Source: Nocardioides flavus (ex Wang et al. 2016)
Lineage (GTDB): Bacteria > Actinomycetota > Actinomycetes > Propionibacteriales > Nocardioidaceae
NCBI RefSeq assembly: GCF_014653115.1
Contig: NZ_BNAD01000003.1
Location: 124,001 to 188,000, forward strand
Direction of reading: 5' to 3'
Length of the DNA stretch: 64,000 bases
The notes under the pieces were generated by a model. That model was not told where the DNA came from and searched no databases. It saw nothing but the letters and a program-made list of their open reading frames with translations. Below are positions 54,069 through 63,862 of this stretch, in pieces; the first letter of the stretch is position 1; every line of letters begins with the position of its first letter. A program made the position numbers and the translations under genes.

Positions 54069-56662
54069 CGCTCACGTCGCCCCAGCCCGCACTCCGGCCG
54101 CGTTCCGACAGACCCGCGACGACCGGACCGGTCCTCGAGCACGCCCGGTTCGGCGACACCCCCGCCGTCGTGTCCGACGGGGTCGTCCTCAGCCACGCCG
54201 ACCTCGCGCGCCGGGTCGCCGACCGCGCGGCCTCGTGGGGACCGGCGCGGCGCCTCGTGCTGGTCGAGGGCGCCAACGACCTCGACTCCCTCGTCGCCTA
54301 CCTCGCCGCGCTGCAGCACGGCCACGTCGCCCTCGTCGTGCCGGACGGACGCCCCGAGCAGCGCGACGCGACGATCGCCGCCTACGACCCGGACGTCGTG
54401 TGCACCGCGACCGCCGGCGACGACGTGCGCCGGGCCACCGGCGCCCACGACCTGCACCCCGACCTGGCCCTGCTGCTGAGCACCTCGGGCACCACCGGCT
54501 CGCCCAAGCTGGTGCGGCTCTCGCGCGACAACGTCGCGGCCAACGCCGCCGCGATCGCCGACTACCTCGCCCTCACCCCAGCCGACCGGGCGATCACCTC
54601 GCTGCCGCTGCACTACTGCTACGGCCTGTCGGTGCTGCACTCGCACCTGGTCGCGGGCGCGAGCATCACGCTGACCGACCTCAGCGTCGTCGACGAGTGC
54701 TTCTGGGACCTCTTCGCCCGCACCGGCGCGACCAGCCTCGCCGGCGTCCCGCACACCTTCGACCTGCTCACCGCGAGCGGCTTCGAGGACCGCGACCTCC
54801 CCACGCTGCGCCTCGTCACCCAGGCCGGCGGCCGGCTCGCCCCCGACGACGTACGCCGCTGGAGCCGGTTCGGTCGCGACCGCGGGTGGGACATGGTCGT
54901 GATGTACGGCGCCACCGAGGCCACCGCCCGGATGGCGTGGCTCCCGCCGCACCTGGCCGAGGACCACCCGGCCTCGATCGGCCGCGCCATCCCCGGCGGC
55001 CGCCTCCACCTCGACGAGTCGGTGGACGAGCGGCCCGGCGTCGGCGAGCTCGTCTACTCAGGGCCCAACGTCATGCTCGGCTACGCCACCACCCCCGCCG
55101 ACCTGGCGCTGGGGCGGGTCACCACCGAGCTGCGCACCGGCGACCTGGCGCGACGGCACGACGGACTCTTCGAGGTGGTCGGGCGCCGCAGCCGCCGGGG
55201 CAAGGTCTTCGGCCTGCGCATCGACCTCGACGCCGTCGAGGGGGACCTGCGCGCCCAGGTCGACCGGCACGCCCGCGTCGTCGCCACCGACCACGCCGTG
55301 CACGCCTTCGTCACCAGCGGACGCGGCAGCGCGCCCGCGCGCACGCTCGTGGCAGAGCGTTGCGGCCTCCCGCTCCACGCGGTCCGGGTGACCGTCGTGC
55401 CGCAGGTCCCCCACACCACCTCCGGCAAGCCCGACTACTCCGCACTGACGGAGCTGGCCGCGCTGGAGGAGCACGACGCGCAGCACGACGAGCGTCCTCC
55501 CGGGCCCGGCTCGGTCCGCGCCGACGTCGTCCGCGTGCTCGGACGGCCGGACGCGACCGACACGGACTCCTTCGTCGACCTCGGCGGCGACTCGCTGTCC
55601 TACGTCGAGCTGTCCACCCGGCTGGCCGCGCACTTCCCCGCGGGTCTCCCCGCCGGCTGGCACACGCGCAGCATCGGCGAGCTCGAGCGGCTCGCGCACG
55701 CCGGAGCGCTCGACGAGGACCGCGAGCCCGCGGGCGACCGGCGCGGCGGTGGCCGTACGCGCCTGCCACGCCTCGACACGACGGTGGGGCTGCGCGCGCT
55801 CGCGATCCTCTTCGTCGTCGCCAGCCACGTGGACCTCGTCGCGCTCGAGGGCGGCGCGCACCTGCTGCTCGCCCTGGCCGGCTTCAACTTCGCCCGGTTC
55901 CAGCTGTCGGCGACCGGCGACGCCCGTGCGCGCCTGCGCCACGGCCTGTCGGGCCTCGCGCAGCTCATCGTCCCGTCGGTGCTGTGGGTGGGCGGTGTCG
56001 CGCTCCTGATCGGGACCTACGACCTCACGACCGTGCTGTTCGTGCGGGAGGTGGTCAACGGCTCGGAGTGGGACGACCAGTGGCAGCTGTGGTTCCTCGA
56101 GTCGCTCGTGTGGCTCACCGCGGCCGCCCTGGCGCTGACGACCCTCCCGTCGCTGCACCGCCTCGAGCGGCGCGCGCCGTTCCACTTCGCGCTCGGCGTG
56201 CTCGCGCTCGCCACGGTCGCGCGTGTGGCGGAGGTCGGCTGGCGCGCCGGGGCCACCGAGCGCTACACCCTCCTCGTCGTGGCCTTCTTCTTCGCCCTGG
56301 GCTGGGCCGCGGCGCGCGCGAGCACGACCCGCGAGCGGCTCCTGGTGACCGCCCTGGCGCTCGTGCTGACGGTGGGCTTCTTCGGCCAGCCCCACCGCGA
56401 GGTCATCGTGCTGGGCGGGTTCCTGCTGATGCTGTGGGTGCCGCACCTCCCCGTCCCGGCGCCGCTCGCACGCGTCGCCGGCGTCCTCGCCGGGGCGAGC
56501 CTGTTCATCTACCTCACCCACTGGCAGGTCTACCCGCCGCTCGAGGACGCCGGCCACCAGTGGCTCGCGCTTGTGGCGTCGCTCACAGTCGGCATCGCGT
56601 ACGCGCGGATCGTGCGTCCCGTCCACAAGGCTGTCGGTCGCGCGGTGCTCGGCTCGCGGTAG
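54065..56662 (+). CDS. Fusion of adenylating ligase, acyl carrier domain and acyltransferase-3 membrane domain
   Basis: An 865-residue protein. Residues 20-470 or so are an ANL ligase: LLLSTSGTTGSPKLV (about 137-151), YGATEAT (about 281), TGDLARR (about 358) and the late Lys in TTSGKPDYS (about 455). Residues 487-555 are a carrier domain with DLGGDSLSYVE, the Ser being the phosphopantetheine site. From about 569 an acyltransferase-3 membrane domain starts RLDTTVGLRALAILFVVASHVDL and spans about ten helices to the end. One chain could activate an acid, hold it as a thioester and pass it across the membrane to an outside acceptor. The GTG start overlaps the iron ATPase stop. The acid and acceptor are unknown. 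Confidence 0.88.
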   Translation: MTLTSPQPALRPRSDRPATTGPVLEHARFGDTPAVVSDGVVLSHADLARRVADRAASWGPARRLVLVEGANDLDSLVAYLAALQHGHVALVVPDGRPEQRDATIAAYDPDVVCTATAGDDVRRATGAHDLHPDLALLLSTSGTTGSPKLVRLSRDNVAANAAAIADYLALTPADRAITSLPLHYCYGLSVLHSHLVAGASITLTDLSVVDECFWDLFARTGATSLAGVPHTFDLLTASGFEDRDLPTLRLVTQAGGRLAPDDVRRWSRFGRDRGWDMVVMYGATEATARMAWLPPHLAEDHPASIGRAIPGGRLHLDESVDERPGVGELVYSGPNVMLGYATTPADLALGRVTTELRTGDLARRHDGLFEVVGRRSRRGKVFGLRIDLDAVEGDLRAQVDRHARVVATDHAVHAFVTSGRGSAPARTLVAERCGLPLHAVRVTVVPQVPHTTSGKPDYSALTELAALEEHDAQHDERPPGPGSVRADVVRVLGRPDATDTDSFVDLGGDSLSYVELSTRLAAHFPAGLPAGWHTRSIGELERLAHAGALDEDREPAGDRRGGGRTRLPRLDTTVGLRALAILFVVASHVDLVALEGGAHLLLALAGFNFARFQLSATGDARARLRHGLSGLAQLIVPSVLWVGGVALLIGTYDLTTVLFVREVVNGSEWDDQWQLWFLESLVWLTAAALALTTLPSLHRLERRAPFHFALGVLALATVARVAEVGWRAGATERYTLLVVAFFFALGWAAARASTTRERLLVTALALVLTVGFFGQPHREVIVLGGFLLMLWVPHLPVPAPLARVAGVLAGASLFIYLTHWQVYPPLEDAGHQWLALVASLTVGIAYARIVRPVHKAVGRAVLGSR

Positions 56663-56704
56663 CCTGCCGAGCGGTACGCCCTCCGGCTGCCCGTCGCCGC
56701 CCGT

Positions 56705-56730
56705 CCAGAGTCACCGCCCAGAGTCATCGC
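56705..56730. repeat. Two tandem 13 bp repeats before accA
   Basis: CCAGAGTCACCGC and CCAGAGTCATCGC adjoin each other 22-48 bp upstream of the accA start, followed by a partial third copy. They could be a binding site or slippage product; nothing distinguishes these. Confidence 0.4.
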
Positions 56731-56752
56731 CGTCACCGCCAGGAGTCCTCGC

Positions 56753-58531
56753 GTGAGCTTGAAGAAGGTCCTCATCGCCAACCGCGGCGAGATCGCCGTC
56801 CGTGTCGTCCGCGCCTGCAAGGACGCCGGCATCGGGTCCGTCGCGGTCTACGCCGACCCCGACCGCGACGCCCTCTTCGTACGCCTCGCGGACGAGGCCC
56901 ACTCCCTCGGCGGCGCGACTCCCGCCGAGTCCTACCTCGACATCGCGAAGATCATCGCGATCGCCGAGAAGTCCGGCGCGGACTCGGTCCACCCCGGCTA
57001 CGGCTTCCTCGCCGAGAACGCCGACTTCGCGCAGGCGGTGATCGACGCCGGGCTGGTCTGGATCGGCCCCCCGCCGGCCGCCATCGAGGCGCTCGGCGAC
57101 AAGGCCAAGGCCAAGCACATCGCCGACAAGGCCGACGCGCCGCTCGCCCCGGGAACCAAGGACCCGGTCAAGGACGCCGACGAGGTCGTGGAGTTCGCCA
57201 GGGCCAACGGCCTGCCGGTGGCGATCAAGGCCGTCTTCGGCGGCGGCGGCCGCGGCCTGAAGGTCGCCCGCACGCTGGAGGAGATCCCCGACGCGTACGA
57301 CTCCGCGGTCCGCGAGGCCGTCACCGCGTTCGGTCGCGGCGAGTGCCTGGTGGAGAAGTTCCTCGACAAGCCGCGCCACGTCGAGACCCAGTGCCTGGCC
57401 GACCAGCACGGCAACGTCGTGGTGGTCTCCACCCGCGACTGCTCGCTGCAGCGCCGCAACCAGAAGCTCGTCGAGGAGGCTCCCGCGCCGTTCCTGAGCC
57501 AGGAGCAGCTCGACGAGCTCTACGAGTCGTCCAAGCGGATCCTCAAGGAGGCCGGCTACCACGGCGCCGGCACCTGTGAGTTCCTCGTCGCCCAGGACGG
57601 CACCATCTCCTTCCTCGAGGTCAACACCCGCCTCCAGGTCGAGCACTGCGTCTCCGAGGAGGTCACCGGCATCGACCTCGTGCGCGAGATGTTCCGCATC
57701 GCCGCCGGCGAGGAGCTCGGCTACGGCGACCCCGAGATCCGCGGGCACTCCATCGAGTACCGCATCAACGCCGAGGACGGCGGCCGCAACTTCATGCCCG
57801 CCCCCGGCACCCTGACCCGCTGGCACCCCCCGGCCGGCCCCGGCGTACGCCTCGACGGCGGCTACGACCAGGGCGAGACCATCCCGGGCTCCTTCGACTC
57901 GCTCATCGCCAAGCTCATCGTCACCGGCAAGGACCGCACCCAGGCCCTCGAGCGCTCGCGGCGCGCGCTCGACGAGTTCGTCGTCGACGGCATGCCGACG
58001 GTGATCCCGTTCCACCGCGCGGTCGTCTCCGACCCGGCCTACGTCGGCGCCTCCACCCCCACCGGTGAGGGCGAGTTCACCGTCTACACCCAGTGGATCG
58101 AGACCGAGTTCGACAACCGGATCGAGCCGTACGCCGGCGACGCGGGCGAGGCCGACGAGGCCGGCGAGCGGCAGAAGGTCACCGTCGAGGTCGGCGGACG
58201 TCGCCTCGAGGTCGTCCTCCCCGCCGGCCTCGGCGGCCTGGCTGCCGCAGGCAACGGCGGCAACGGGACCAAGAAGCCCAAGCGGTCGGCGAAGAAGGCC
58301 GGCGCCGCCGCGTCCGGCGACGCCGTCACCTCCCCGATGCAGGGCACCATCGTCAAGGTCGTCGTCGAGGACGGGCAGGAGGTCGCCGAGGGCGACACCA
58401 TCGTCGTCATGGAGGCGATGAAGATGGAGCAGCCGCTCAAGGCCCACAAGGCCGGCACCGTCACCGGCCTCCAGGCCGAGGTCGGCGCCACGGTCACCAA
58501 CGGCGCCGTCATCTGCGAGCTCAAGGACTGA
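56753..58531 (+). CDS. accA: Acyl-CoA carboxylase alpha subunit (biotin carboxylase plus carrier)
   Basis: Carboxylates its own biotin with bicarbonate and ATP, then serves AccD. The 592-residue protein starts [22 protein letters not shown]. The ATP-grasp part has [46 protein letters not shown] and [17 protein letters not shown]. After an Ala/Lys-rich linker (about 500-520) comes the BCCP domain with [10 protein letters not shown] (biotinyl Lys about 556). GTG start with AGGAG 7 bp upstream. Its partner AccD and the ligase BirA are about 20 kb upstream. Confidence 0.95.
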   Translation: MSLKKVLIANRGEIAVRVVRACKDAGIGSVAVYADPDRDALFVRLADEAHSLGGATPAESYLDIAKIIAIAEKSGADSVHPGYGFLAENADFAQAVIDAGLVWIGPPPAAIEALGDKAKAKHIADKADAPLAPGTKDPVKDADEVVEFARANGLPVAIKAVFGGGGRGLKVARTLEEIPDAYDSAVREAVTAFGRGECLVEKFLDKPRHVETQCLADQHGNVVVVSTRDCSLQRRNQKLVEEAPAPFLSQEQLDELYESSKRILKEAGYHGAGTCEFLVAQDGTISFLEVNTRLQVEHCVSEEVTGIDLVREMFRIAAGEELGYGDPEIRGHSIEYRINAEDGGRNFMPAPGTLTRWHPPAGPGVRLDGGYDQGETIPGSFDSLIAKLIVTGKDRTQALERSRRALDEFVVDGMPTVIPFHRAVVSDPAYVGASTPTGEGEFTVYTQWIETEFDNRIEPYAGDAGEADEAGERQKVTVEVGGRRLEVVLPAGLGGLAAAGNGGNGTKKPKRSAKKAGAAASGDAVTSPMQGTIVKVVVEDGQEVAEGDTIVVMEAMKMEQPLKAHKAGTVTGLQAEVGATVTNGAVICELKD

Positions 58532-58565
58532 CGGCCCCGCGTCGGTGACCACGCGGTCGAGGACC

Positions 58566-58991
58566 ATGCCCACTGAGCCCTGTCCCTTCTGCGACCTCGC
58601 GCGGGTCGAGCTCATCGCCGAGGCCGGACCGTGCGCCGCCATCTGGACCAACGAGCCCCCGGCAGGCTCGTTGATGGTCATCCCGAAGGCCCACCGCGAG
58701 ACCGCCTGGGACCTCACCCCGGAGGAGTGGTCCGTGACCCGGGACCTCCTGCACGAGATGATGCGCCGGGTCGGGCAGAGCCACCAGCCGGACGGCTGGA
58801 ACATCGGCTGGAACGTGGGCGAGGTCGGCGGTCAGTCGGTGCTCCACGCGCACTGCCACCTGGTGCCGCGGTACCGCGACGAACGCCACGCCGGGAAGGG
58901 CCTGCGCTGGTGGTTCAAGCAGCCGGACAATGCGTCGCTCCAGGCACGCGGGGCCGCTACGCCAGCCCGACCGCTTCCACCAGTGCCGTGA
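58566..58991 (+). CDS. HIT-family nucleotide-binding hydrolase
   Basis: A 141-residue protein with a CPFCDLARVELIAEAGPCAAIW opening (zinc-type Cys pair) and the histidine triad HAHCHLVPR near residue 98. SLMVIPKAHRETAWDLTPEEW precedes the triad. HIT proteins hydrolyse adenosine 5'-monophosphoramidate or dinucleotides. ATG 58566 with GAGGA upstream is preferred to GTG 58545, which adds seven non-conserved residues. It lies 34 bp after accA, so it may be cotranscribed. Confidence 0.9.
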   Translation: MPTEPCPFCDLARVELIAEAGPCAAIWTNEPPAGSLMVIPKAHRETAWDLTPEEWSVTRDLLHEMMRRVGQSHQPDGWNIGWNVGEVGGQSVLHAHCHLVPRYRDERHAGKGLRWWFKQPDNASLQARGAATPARPLPPVP

Positions 58992-59153
58992 GATGGTGCT
59001 CGATCAGGTCGCCGGGATCGGCCAGGGTGTCGACGCCGTGAGCGCCATCTCGCGGCGGATCCGGGCCAGGTCGCGCGAGAGCCGGCGCGGCGGCCTGACC
59101 GGGGTACGGACGAGTAACCCACCTCACACGCCTGTGTCGATAGCGTGCGGGCC

Positions 59154-62100
59154 ATGTTCTCCAAGGTGCTCGTCGCCAACCGTGGCGAGATCGCAGTCCG
59201 GGCCTTCCGTGCGGCGCGCGAGATCGGTGCGCGCACGGTGGCCGTCTTCCCGCACGAGGACCGGTGGTCCGAGCACCGGATGAAGGCCGAGGAGGCCTAC
59301 CAGATCGGTGAGGAGGGGCACCCGGTCCGGGCCTACCTCGACCCCGACGCGATCGTCGCGGTGGCGGTGCAGTGCGGGGCCGACGCGATCTACCCCGGCT
59401 ACGGCTTCCTCTCGGAGAACCCGGCGCTGGCCGAGGCCTGTGCGGAGGCGGGCATCACCTTCATCGGCCCGAGCGCCGAGGTGCTCACCCTCACCGGCAA
59501 CAAGGCCCGCGCGATCGCCGCGGCGAAGGCGGCGGGCGTGCCGGTGCTGGAGTCGGTGCCGCCCTCGACCGACGTCGAGGAGCTGCTGGCGGCGGCCGAG
59601 CAGATCGAGGCACCGCTCTTCGTCAAGGCCGTGGCCGGCGGCGGCGGTCGGGGCATGCGGCGCGTCGACGACCGGGCCGACCTGCGTGACGCGATCGAGA
59701 CCTGCATGCGCGAGGCCGACGGCGCCTTCGGCGACCCGACCGTCTTCATCGAGCAGGCCGTCGTCGACCCCCGCCACATCGAGGTGCAGATCCTCGCGGA
59801 CGGCACGGGCGCCGAGGGCGGTGTCATCCACCTCTACGAGCGCGACTGCTCGGTGCAGCGCCGCCACCAGAAGGTCGTCGAGATCGCTCCGGCGCCCAAC
59901 CTCGACCCCGAGCTGCGAGAGCGCATCTGCGCCGACGCCGTGCGCTTCGCCCGCGAGATCGGCTACAAGAACGCCGGCACGGTCGAGTTCCTGCTCGATC
60001 CCGCCGGGAAGTACGTCTTCATCGAGATGAACCCGCGGATCCAGGTCGAGCACACGGTGACCGAGGAGGTCACCGCGGTCGACCTCGTGCAGTCACAGAT
60101 GCTCATCGCAGCCGGCGCGACGCTCGCCGACCTCGAGCTGACCCAGAAGGCGGTGCAGCCGCGCGGCTTCGCCCTCCAGTGCCGCATCACCACGGAGGAT
60201 CCCGCCAACGGCTTCCGTCCCGACACCGGCAAGATCACGACCTACCGCTCGCCCGGCGGACCGGGCGTACGCCTCGACGGCGGCACGACCTACAGCGGCG
60301 CGGAGATCAGCCCGCACTTCGACTCGATGCTCGCCAAGCTCACCTGCCGCGGCCGGACGTTCGAGGCGGCGGTGCAGAAGGCCAGGCGCGCACTGCTCGA
60401 GTTCCGCATCCGCGGCGTGTCCACCAACGTCGGCTTCCTCCAGGCGGTGCTCGCCGACCCCGACTTCGCCGCCGGCGGCGTCACCACCTCCTTCATCGAG
60501 GACCACCCCCACCTCCTCAAGGCCAACCTCGGCGGCGACCGCGCGACCAAGCTGCTCGCCTACCTCGCCGACGTCACCGTCAACCAGCCGCACGGCCGCG
60601 CACCGGTGACGGTGTCGGCGGCCAGCAAGCTGCCCGAGCTCGACCGCACCCACCCGGTCCCCGACGGCACCCGGCAGCTGTTGCGGGAGGTCGGGCCCGA
60701 GGAGTTCGCGCGGATGCTGCGCGCCCAGGAGCACGTCGCGGTCACTGACACCACCTTCCGCGACGCCCACCAGTCCTTGCTCGCCACCCGCGTCCGCACC
60801 CGCGACCTGCTCGCCGTCGCCGAGCACGTCGCCCGCACCACGCCCGAGCTGTGGTCGGTCGAGTGCTGGGGCGGCGCGACGTACGACGTGGCGCTCCGCT
60901 TCCTCGCCGAGGACCCGTGGGAGCGGCTGGCCGCCCTGCGCGAGGCGATCCCCAACATCGGCCTGCAGATGCTGCTGCGCGGGCGCAACACCGTCGGCTA
61001 CACGCCCTACCCGACGGCCGTCACGGAAGCCTTCGTGCAGGAGGCCGCTGAGACCGGCATCGACGTGTTCCGCATCTTCGACGCCCTCAACGACGTCTCC
61101 CAGATGCGCCCGGCCGTCGACGCCGTCCGTGCGACGGGGACGTCGGTCGCCGAGGTCGCGCTGTGCTACACCGGCGACCTGTCGTCCCCCGCCGAGCGCA
61201 TCTACACCCTCGACTACTACCTCCGGCTCGCGGAGCAGATCGTCGACGCCGGCGCGCACGTGCTCGCCATCAAGGACATGGCCGGCCTGCTGCGCGCCCC
61301 GGCGGCGCGCACCCTGGTCACCGCCCTGCGCGAGCGCTTCGACCTGCCCGTCCACCTGCACACCCACGACACCCCCGGCGGTCAGCTCGCCACCCTCACC
61401 GCCGCCATCGACGCGGGCGTCGACGCCGTCGACGCCGCCTGCGCCGCGATGGCCGGCACGACCTCCCAGCCGGCGCTCTCGGCCCTGGTCTCGGCCACCG
61501 ACCACTCCGATCGCGAGACCGGCCTGTGGCTGCCGGCCGTCGACGCGATGGAGCCCTACTGGGAGGCCGTACGCCGCGTCTACGCGCCGTTCGAGTCCGG
61601 CCTCCCCGCACCGACGGGCCGCGTCTACCGCCACGAGATCCCCGGCGGCCAGCTGTCCAACCTGCGCCAGCAGGCCATCGGCCTGGGCCTCGGAGAGCGC
61701 TTCGAGGAGGTCGAGGACATGTACGCCGCCGCCAACGACATCCTCGGCAACGTCGTCAAGGTGACGCCGTCGTCCAAGGTCGTCGGCGACCTCGCCCTCG
61801 CGCTCGTCGCCGCCGGCGCCGACCCCGCGGCCTTCGAGGAGGACCCGGCGTCGTACGACATCCCCGACTCCGTCATCGGCTTCCTCAACGGCGAGCTGGG
61901 CGACCCGCCCGGCGGCTGGCCCGAGCCCTTCCGCACCAAGGCGCTCGCCGGCCGGACGTGGAAGCAGCCCACCGAGAGCCTCACCGACGAGCAGCAGGCC
62001 AGCCTCGCCTCGGACCGGCGAGCCACCCTCAACGAGCTGCTCTTCCCCGGGCCCACGGCGGCGTTCCGCGAGTCGCGCGACGCCTACGGAGACCTCTCCG

Positions 62101-62540
62101 CGGTCTCGACGGTCGACTACCTGTACGGCCTGCGCCGCGGCGAGGAGCACCGCGTGCAGGTCCGCGAGGGCCGCGAGATGCTCTTCGCCCTCGAGGCCAT
62201 CAGCGAGCCCGACGAGCGCGGCTTCCGCAACGTGATGGCGACCGTCGACGGCCAGATGCGACCCGTGCAGGTGCGCGACCGCAGCATCTCCGCCGACGTC
62301 GCCTCGACCGAGAAGGCCGACCCCACCAACAGCGGCCACGTCGCCGCGCCCTACGACGGGGCCGTGACCGTGACCGTCGCCGAGGGCGACACCGTCGAGG
62401 CCGGCCAGACGGTGGCGACCATCGAGGCGATGAAGATGGAGGCCTCCATCACCGCACCGGTCGCGGGCACCGTCACCCGGCTCGCCGTGCCCTCGACGCA
62501 GGCCGTCGAGGGCGGCGACCTGGTGCTGGTGATCGGCTGA
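59154..62540 (+). CDS. pyc: Pyruvate carboxylase
   Basis: Carboxylates pyruvate to oxaloacetate to refill the TCA cycle. The 1128-residue chain holds all three functions. Biotin carboxylase is at 1-450 ([48 protein letters not shown]). Carboxyltransferase is at about 520-800 (VTDTTFRDAHQSLLATRVRT, RIFDALNDVSQM, LAIKDMAGLLRAPAARTL, HLHTHDTPGGQ). The C-terminal BCCP carries TIEAMKMEASI (biotinyl Lys about 1095). ATG 59154 is used; an in-frame GTG at 59145 adds three residues. The upstream 160 bp has no recognisable gene. Confidence 0.97.
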   Translation: MFSKVLVANRGEIAVRAFRAAREIGARTVAVFPHEDRWSEHRMKAEEAYQIGEEGHPVRAYLDPDAIVAVAVQCGADAIYPGYGFLSENPALAEACAEAGITFIGPSAEVLTLTGNKARAIAAAKAAGVPVLESVPPSTDVEELLAAAEQIEAPLFVKAVAGGGGRGMRRVDDRADLRDAIETCMREADGAFGDPTVFIEQAVVDPRHIEVQILADGTGAEGGVIHLYERDCSVQRRHQKVVEIAPAPNLDPELRERICADAVRFAREIGYKNAGTVEFLLDPAGKYVFIEMNPRIQVEHTVTEEVTAVDLVQSQMLIAAGATLADLELTQKAVQPRGFALQCRITTEDPANGFRPDTGKITTYRSPGGPGVRLDGGTTYSGAEISPHFDSMLAKLTCRGRTFEAAVQKARRALLEFRIRGVSTNVGFLQAVLADPDFAAGGVTTSFIEDHPHLLKANLGGDRATKLLAYLADVTVNQPHGRAPVTVSAASKLPELDRTHPVPDGTRQLLREVGPEEFARMLRAQEHVAVTDTTFRDAHQSLLATRVRTRDLLAVAEHVARTTPELWSVECWGGATYDVALRFLAEDPWERLAALREAIPNIGLQMLLRGRNTVGYTPYPTAVTEAFVQEAAETGIDVFRIFDALNDVSQMRPAVDAVRATGTSVAEVALCYTGDLSSPAERIYTLDYYLRLAEQIVDAGAHVLAIKDMAGLLRAPAARTLVTALRERFDLPVHLHTHDTPGGQLATLTAAIDAGVDAVDAACAAMAGTTSQPALSALVSATDHSDRETGLWLPAVDAMEPYWEAVRRVYAPFESGLPAPTGRVYRHEIPGGQLSNLRQQAIGLGLGERFEEVEDMYAAANDILGNVVKVTPSSKVVGDLALALVAAGADPAAFEEDPASYDIPDSVIGFLNGELGDPPGGWPEPFRTKALAGRTWKQPTESLTDEQQASLASDRRATLNELLFPGPTAAFRESRDAYGDLSAVSTVDYLYGLRRGEEHRVQVREGREMLFALEAISEPDERGFRNVMATVDGQMRPVQVRDRSISADVASTEKADPTNSGHVAAPYDGAVTVTVAEGDTVEAGQTVATIEAMKMEASITAPVAGTVTRLAVPSTQAVEGGDLVLVIG

Positions 62541-62549
62541 CTCGCCCCG

Positions 62550-63551
62550 TCAGCTGCCGGTGAGGCGCGCCCGGGTCTCGGCGACGTCCATGCCGTGCAG
62601 CCGCAGCAGGTTCTCCCCGAGGATCTTCCTCTTGGCCTGCTCGGTCAGCTGCGGGTAGCCGTAGCCGTCGCAGAGGTCCTGGGGGAGCTCGAAGTTCCAG
62701 AACGCCTCCAGCGCCCACTGCGGCTGCCAGATCGGTGCCTCGCTGCCGTAGACGATCTTGTCCTCGCCGCACCAGAACAGCAGCTTGCCGAGGAGCTCGG
62801 CGAAGAGCCGCGGGGCCCGCACCACGAAGTTGATCGACGCGGCCAGCGAGGCGTGGAGGTTGGGGTAGCGGATCAGCTGCCAGCAGGTCTCGTCGATGAA
62901 CGGCAGTCCGACGTGGTAGATCACGAAGTTGATGTCGGGGAAGTTGCCGGCCGCGCCGTCCATGTCCCAGGTCTGGGTGTGCTCGATCATCTGCGGCCCG
63001 AGCGGCACCCCCTTGTGCACGCCGACCAGGTTGACCCCGAGCTCCTGCATCCGCTCAAAGACCGGGAAGGCCACCTTCGGGTCGTCCATCCGCCACGGCA
63101 CCTGGCCGCCGTCCTCGTAGCGCACGTTGTAGAACTTGAACGCGCGGGCGCCGTACTCCTCGACCTGACGGGTCACGTCGTCGAGCGCCCTCTTGCCCTC
63201 GAGCGGGTTGACGGTGCCCCACAGGACGGTGCGATCAGGGTCGAGCTGCGCCAGCCTGGCGCACTCCTGCCACGGCGAGAGCCCGTCGCGGTAGAGGTCG
63301 GTGAGCGGCAACGGCATCGCGACCAGCATGTCGGTCTGCGACTTCTCGTAGACCATCTCGCGGATGTCCTCCACGCTCCACTTCCTCAGGAACTCCTCCG
63401 CGCTCATCAGCGGCTCGCCCTCGGGAGTCAGCACCGTGTGGAAGGCGTAGAGGTGGTTGGAGAACATCTGGCCGGCCGGCCCGTAGGCGTTGTCGGGCTC
63501 GAAGTTGAAGGGGTGCGCGACCCCGTCGAACACCAGTGCGTCACCGATCAT
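62550..63551 (-). CDS. Amidohydrolase-family protein (diiron-monooxygenase-cluster type)
   Basis: A 333-residue amidohydrolase-2/TIM-barrel protein: LVFDGVAHPFNFEPDNAYGPAGQMFSNHLYAFH at the start, LVAMPLPLTDLYRDG, RAFKFYNVRYEDG, NLVGVHKGVPLG, NFVIYHVGLPF and KIVYGSEAPIWQP. This version resembles the amidohydrolase genes that follow propane/acetone monooxygenase genes (prm/mim) in actinobacteria, where their exact role is unsettled. The ATG overlaps the upstream DUF59 stop by 4 bp. The metal ligands are only partly recognisable (HPF near residue 13). Confidence 0.85.
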   Translation of the reverse strand: MIGDALVFDGVAHPFNFEPDNAYGPAGQMFSNHLYAFHTVLTPEGEPLMSAEEFLRKWSVEDIREMVYEKSQTDMLVAMPLPLTDLYRDGLSPWQECARLAQLDPDRTVLWGTVNPLEGKRALDDVTRQVEEYGARAFKFYNVRYEDGGQVPWRMDDPKVAFPVFERMQELGVNLVGVHKGVPLGPQMIEHTQTWDMDGAAGNFPDINFVIYHVGLPFIDETCWQLIRYPNLHASLAASINFVVRAPRLFAELLGKLLFWCGEDKIVYGSEAPIWQPQWALEAFWNFELPQDLCDGYGYPQLTEQAKRKILGENLLRLHGMDVAETRARLTGS

Positions 63552-63862
63552 GAGAGCTCCTCCGTCGTCGTGGGTGATGGCCGGGCAGCGGCGACGTACG
63601 CCGCGGGGTCGCGCACCTCCGACGGATCCGGGAGGAACCGCAGCGTGGTGCGCGCGCTGTCCGAGAGGCGTGCCGGTGTCCACACCTCGTCCCAGACCAG
63701 CTCGACCCGAGCGGTGTCCACGCCGGGGATCGACAGGACGGCGGTCTCGACGTCGGTCAGGACGCTGGCGGCGAAGGGGCACCAGCCGGAGGTCAGCACC
63801 AGCTCCACGCGAGCGTGCCCGTCGTGGATCTCGGCGCGGTGCAGCAGGCCCATGTCGACCAC
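63548..63862 (-). CDS. DUF59 metal-sulfur cluster assembly factor, N-terminus probably frameshifted
   Basis: A MIP18/PaaD-like protein: VVDMGLLHRAEIHDGHARVELVLTSGWCPFAASVLTDVETAVLSIPGV, with the conserved Cys in GWCPF. The frame as it stands starts only at GTG 63862, already inside the conserved domain. The same frame upstream still encodes PCCRDKGIS, which fits the family, but no start codon precedes it. A strong AGGAGG site lies before ATG 63915 in another frame. A frameshift (mutation or sequence error) between 63915 and 63880 is therefore likely. Paired with the amidohydrolase by a 4 bp overlap. Confidence 0.7.
   Translation of the reverse strand: MVDMGLLHRAEIHDGHARVELVLTSGWCPFAASVLTDVETAVLSIPGVDTARVELVWDEVWTPARLSDSARTTLRFLPDPSEVRDPAAYVAAARPSPTTTEELS

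Noticed and set aside
58992..59110. Possible minus-strand remnant ending DTLADPGDLIEHHLTALVEAVGLA
   Set aside because: It looks protein-like, perhaps a regulator C-terminus, but needs a frameshift to extend and matches no family I can name. Too weak to annotate.
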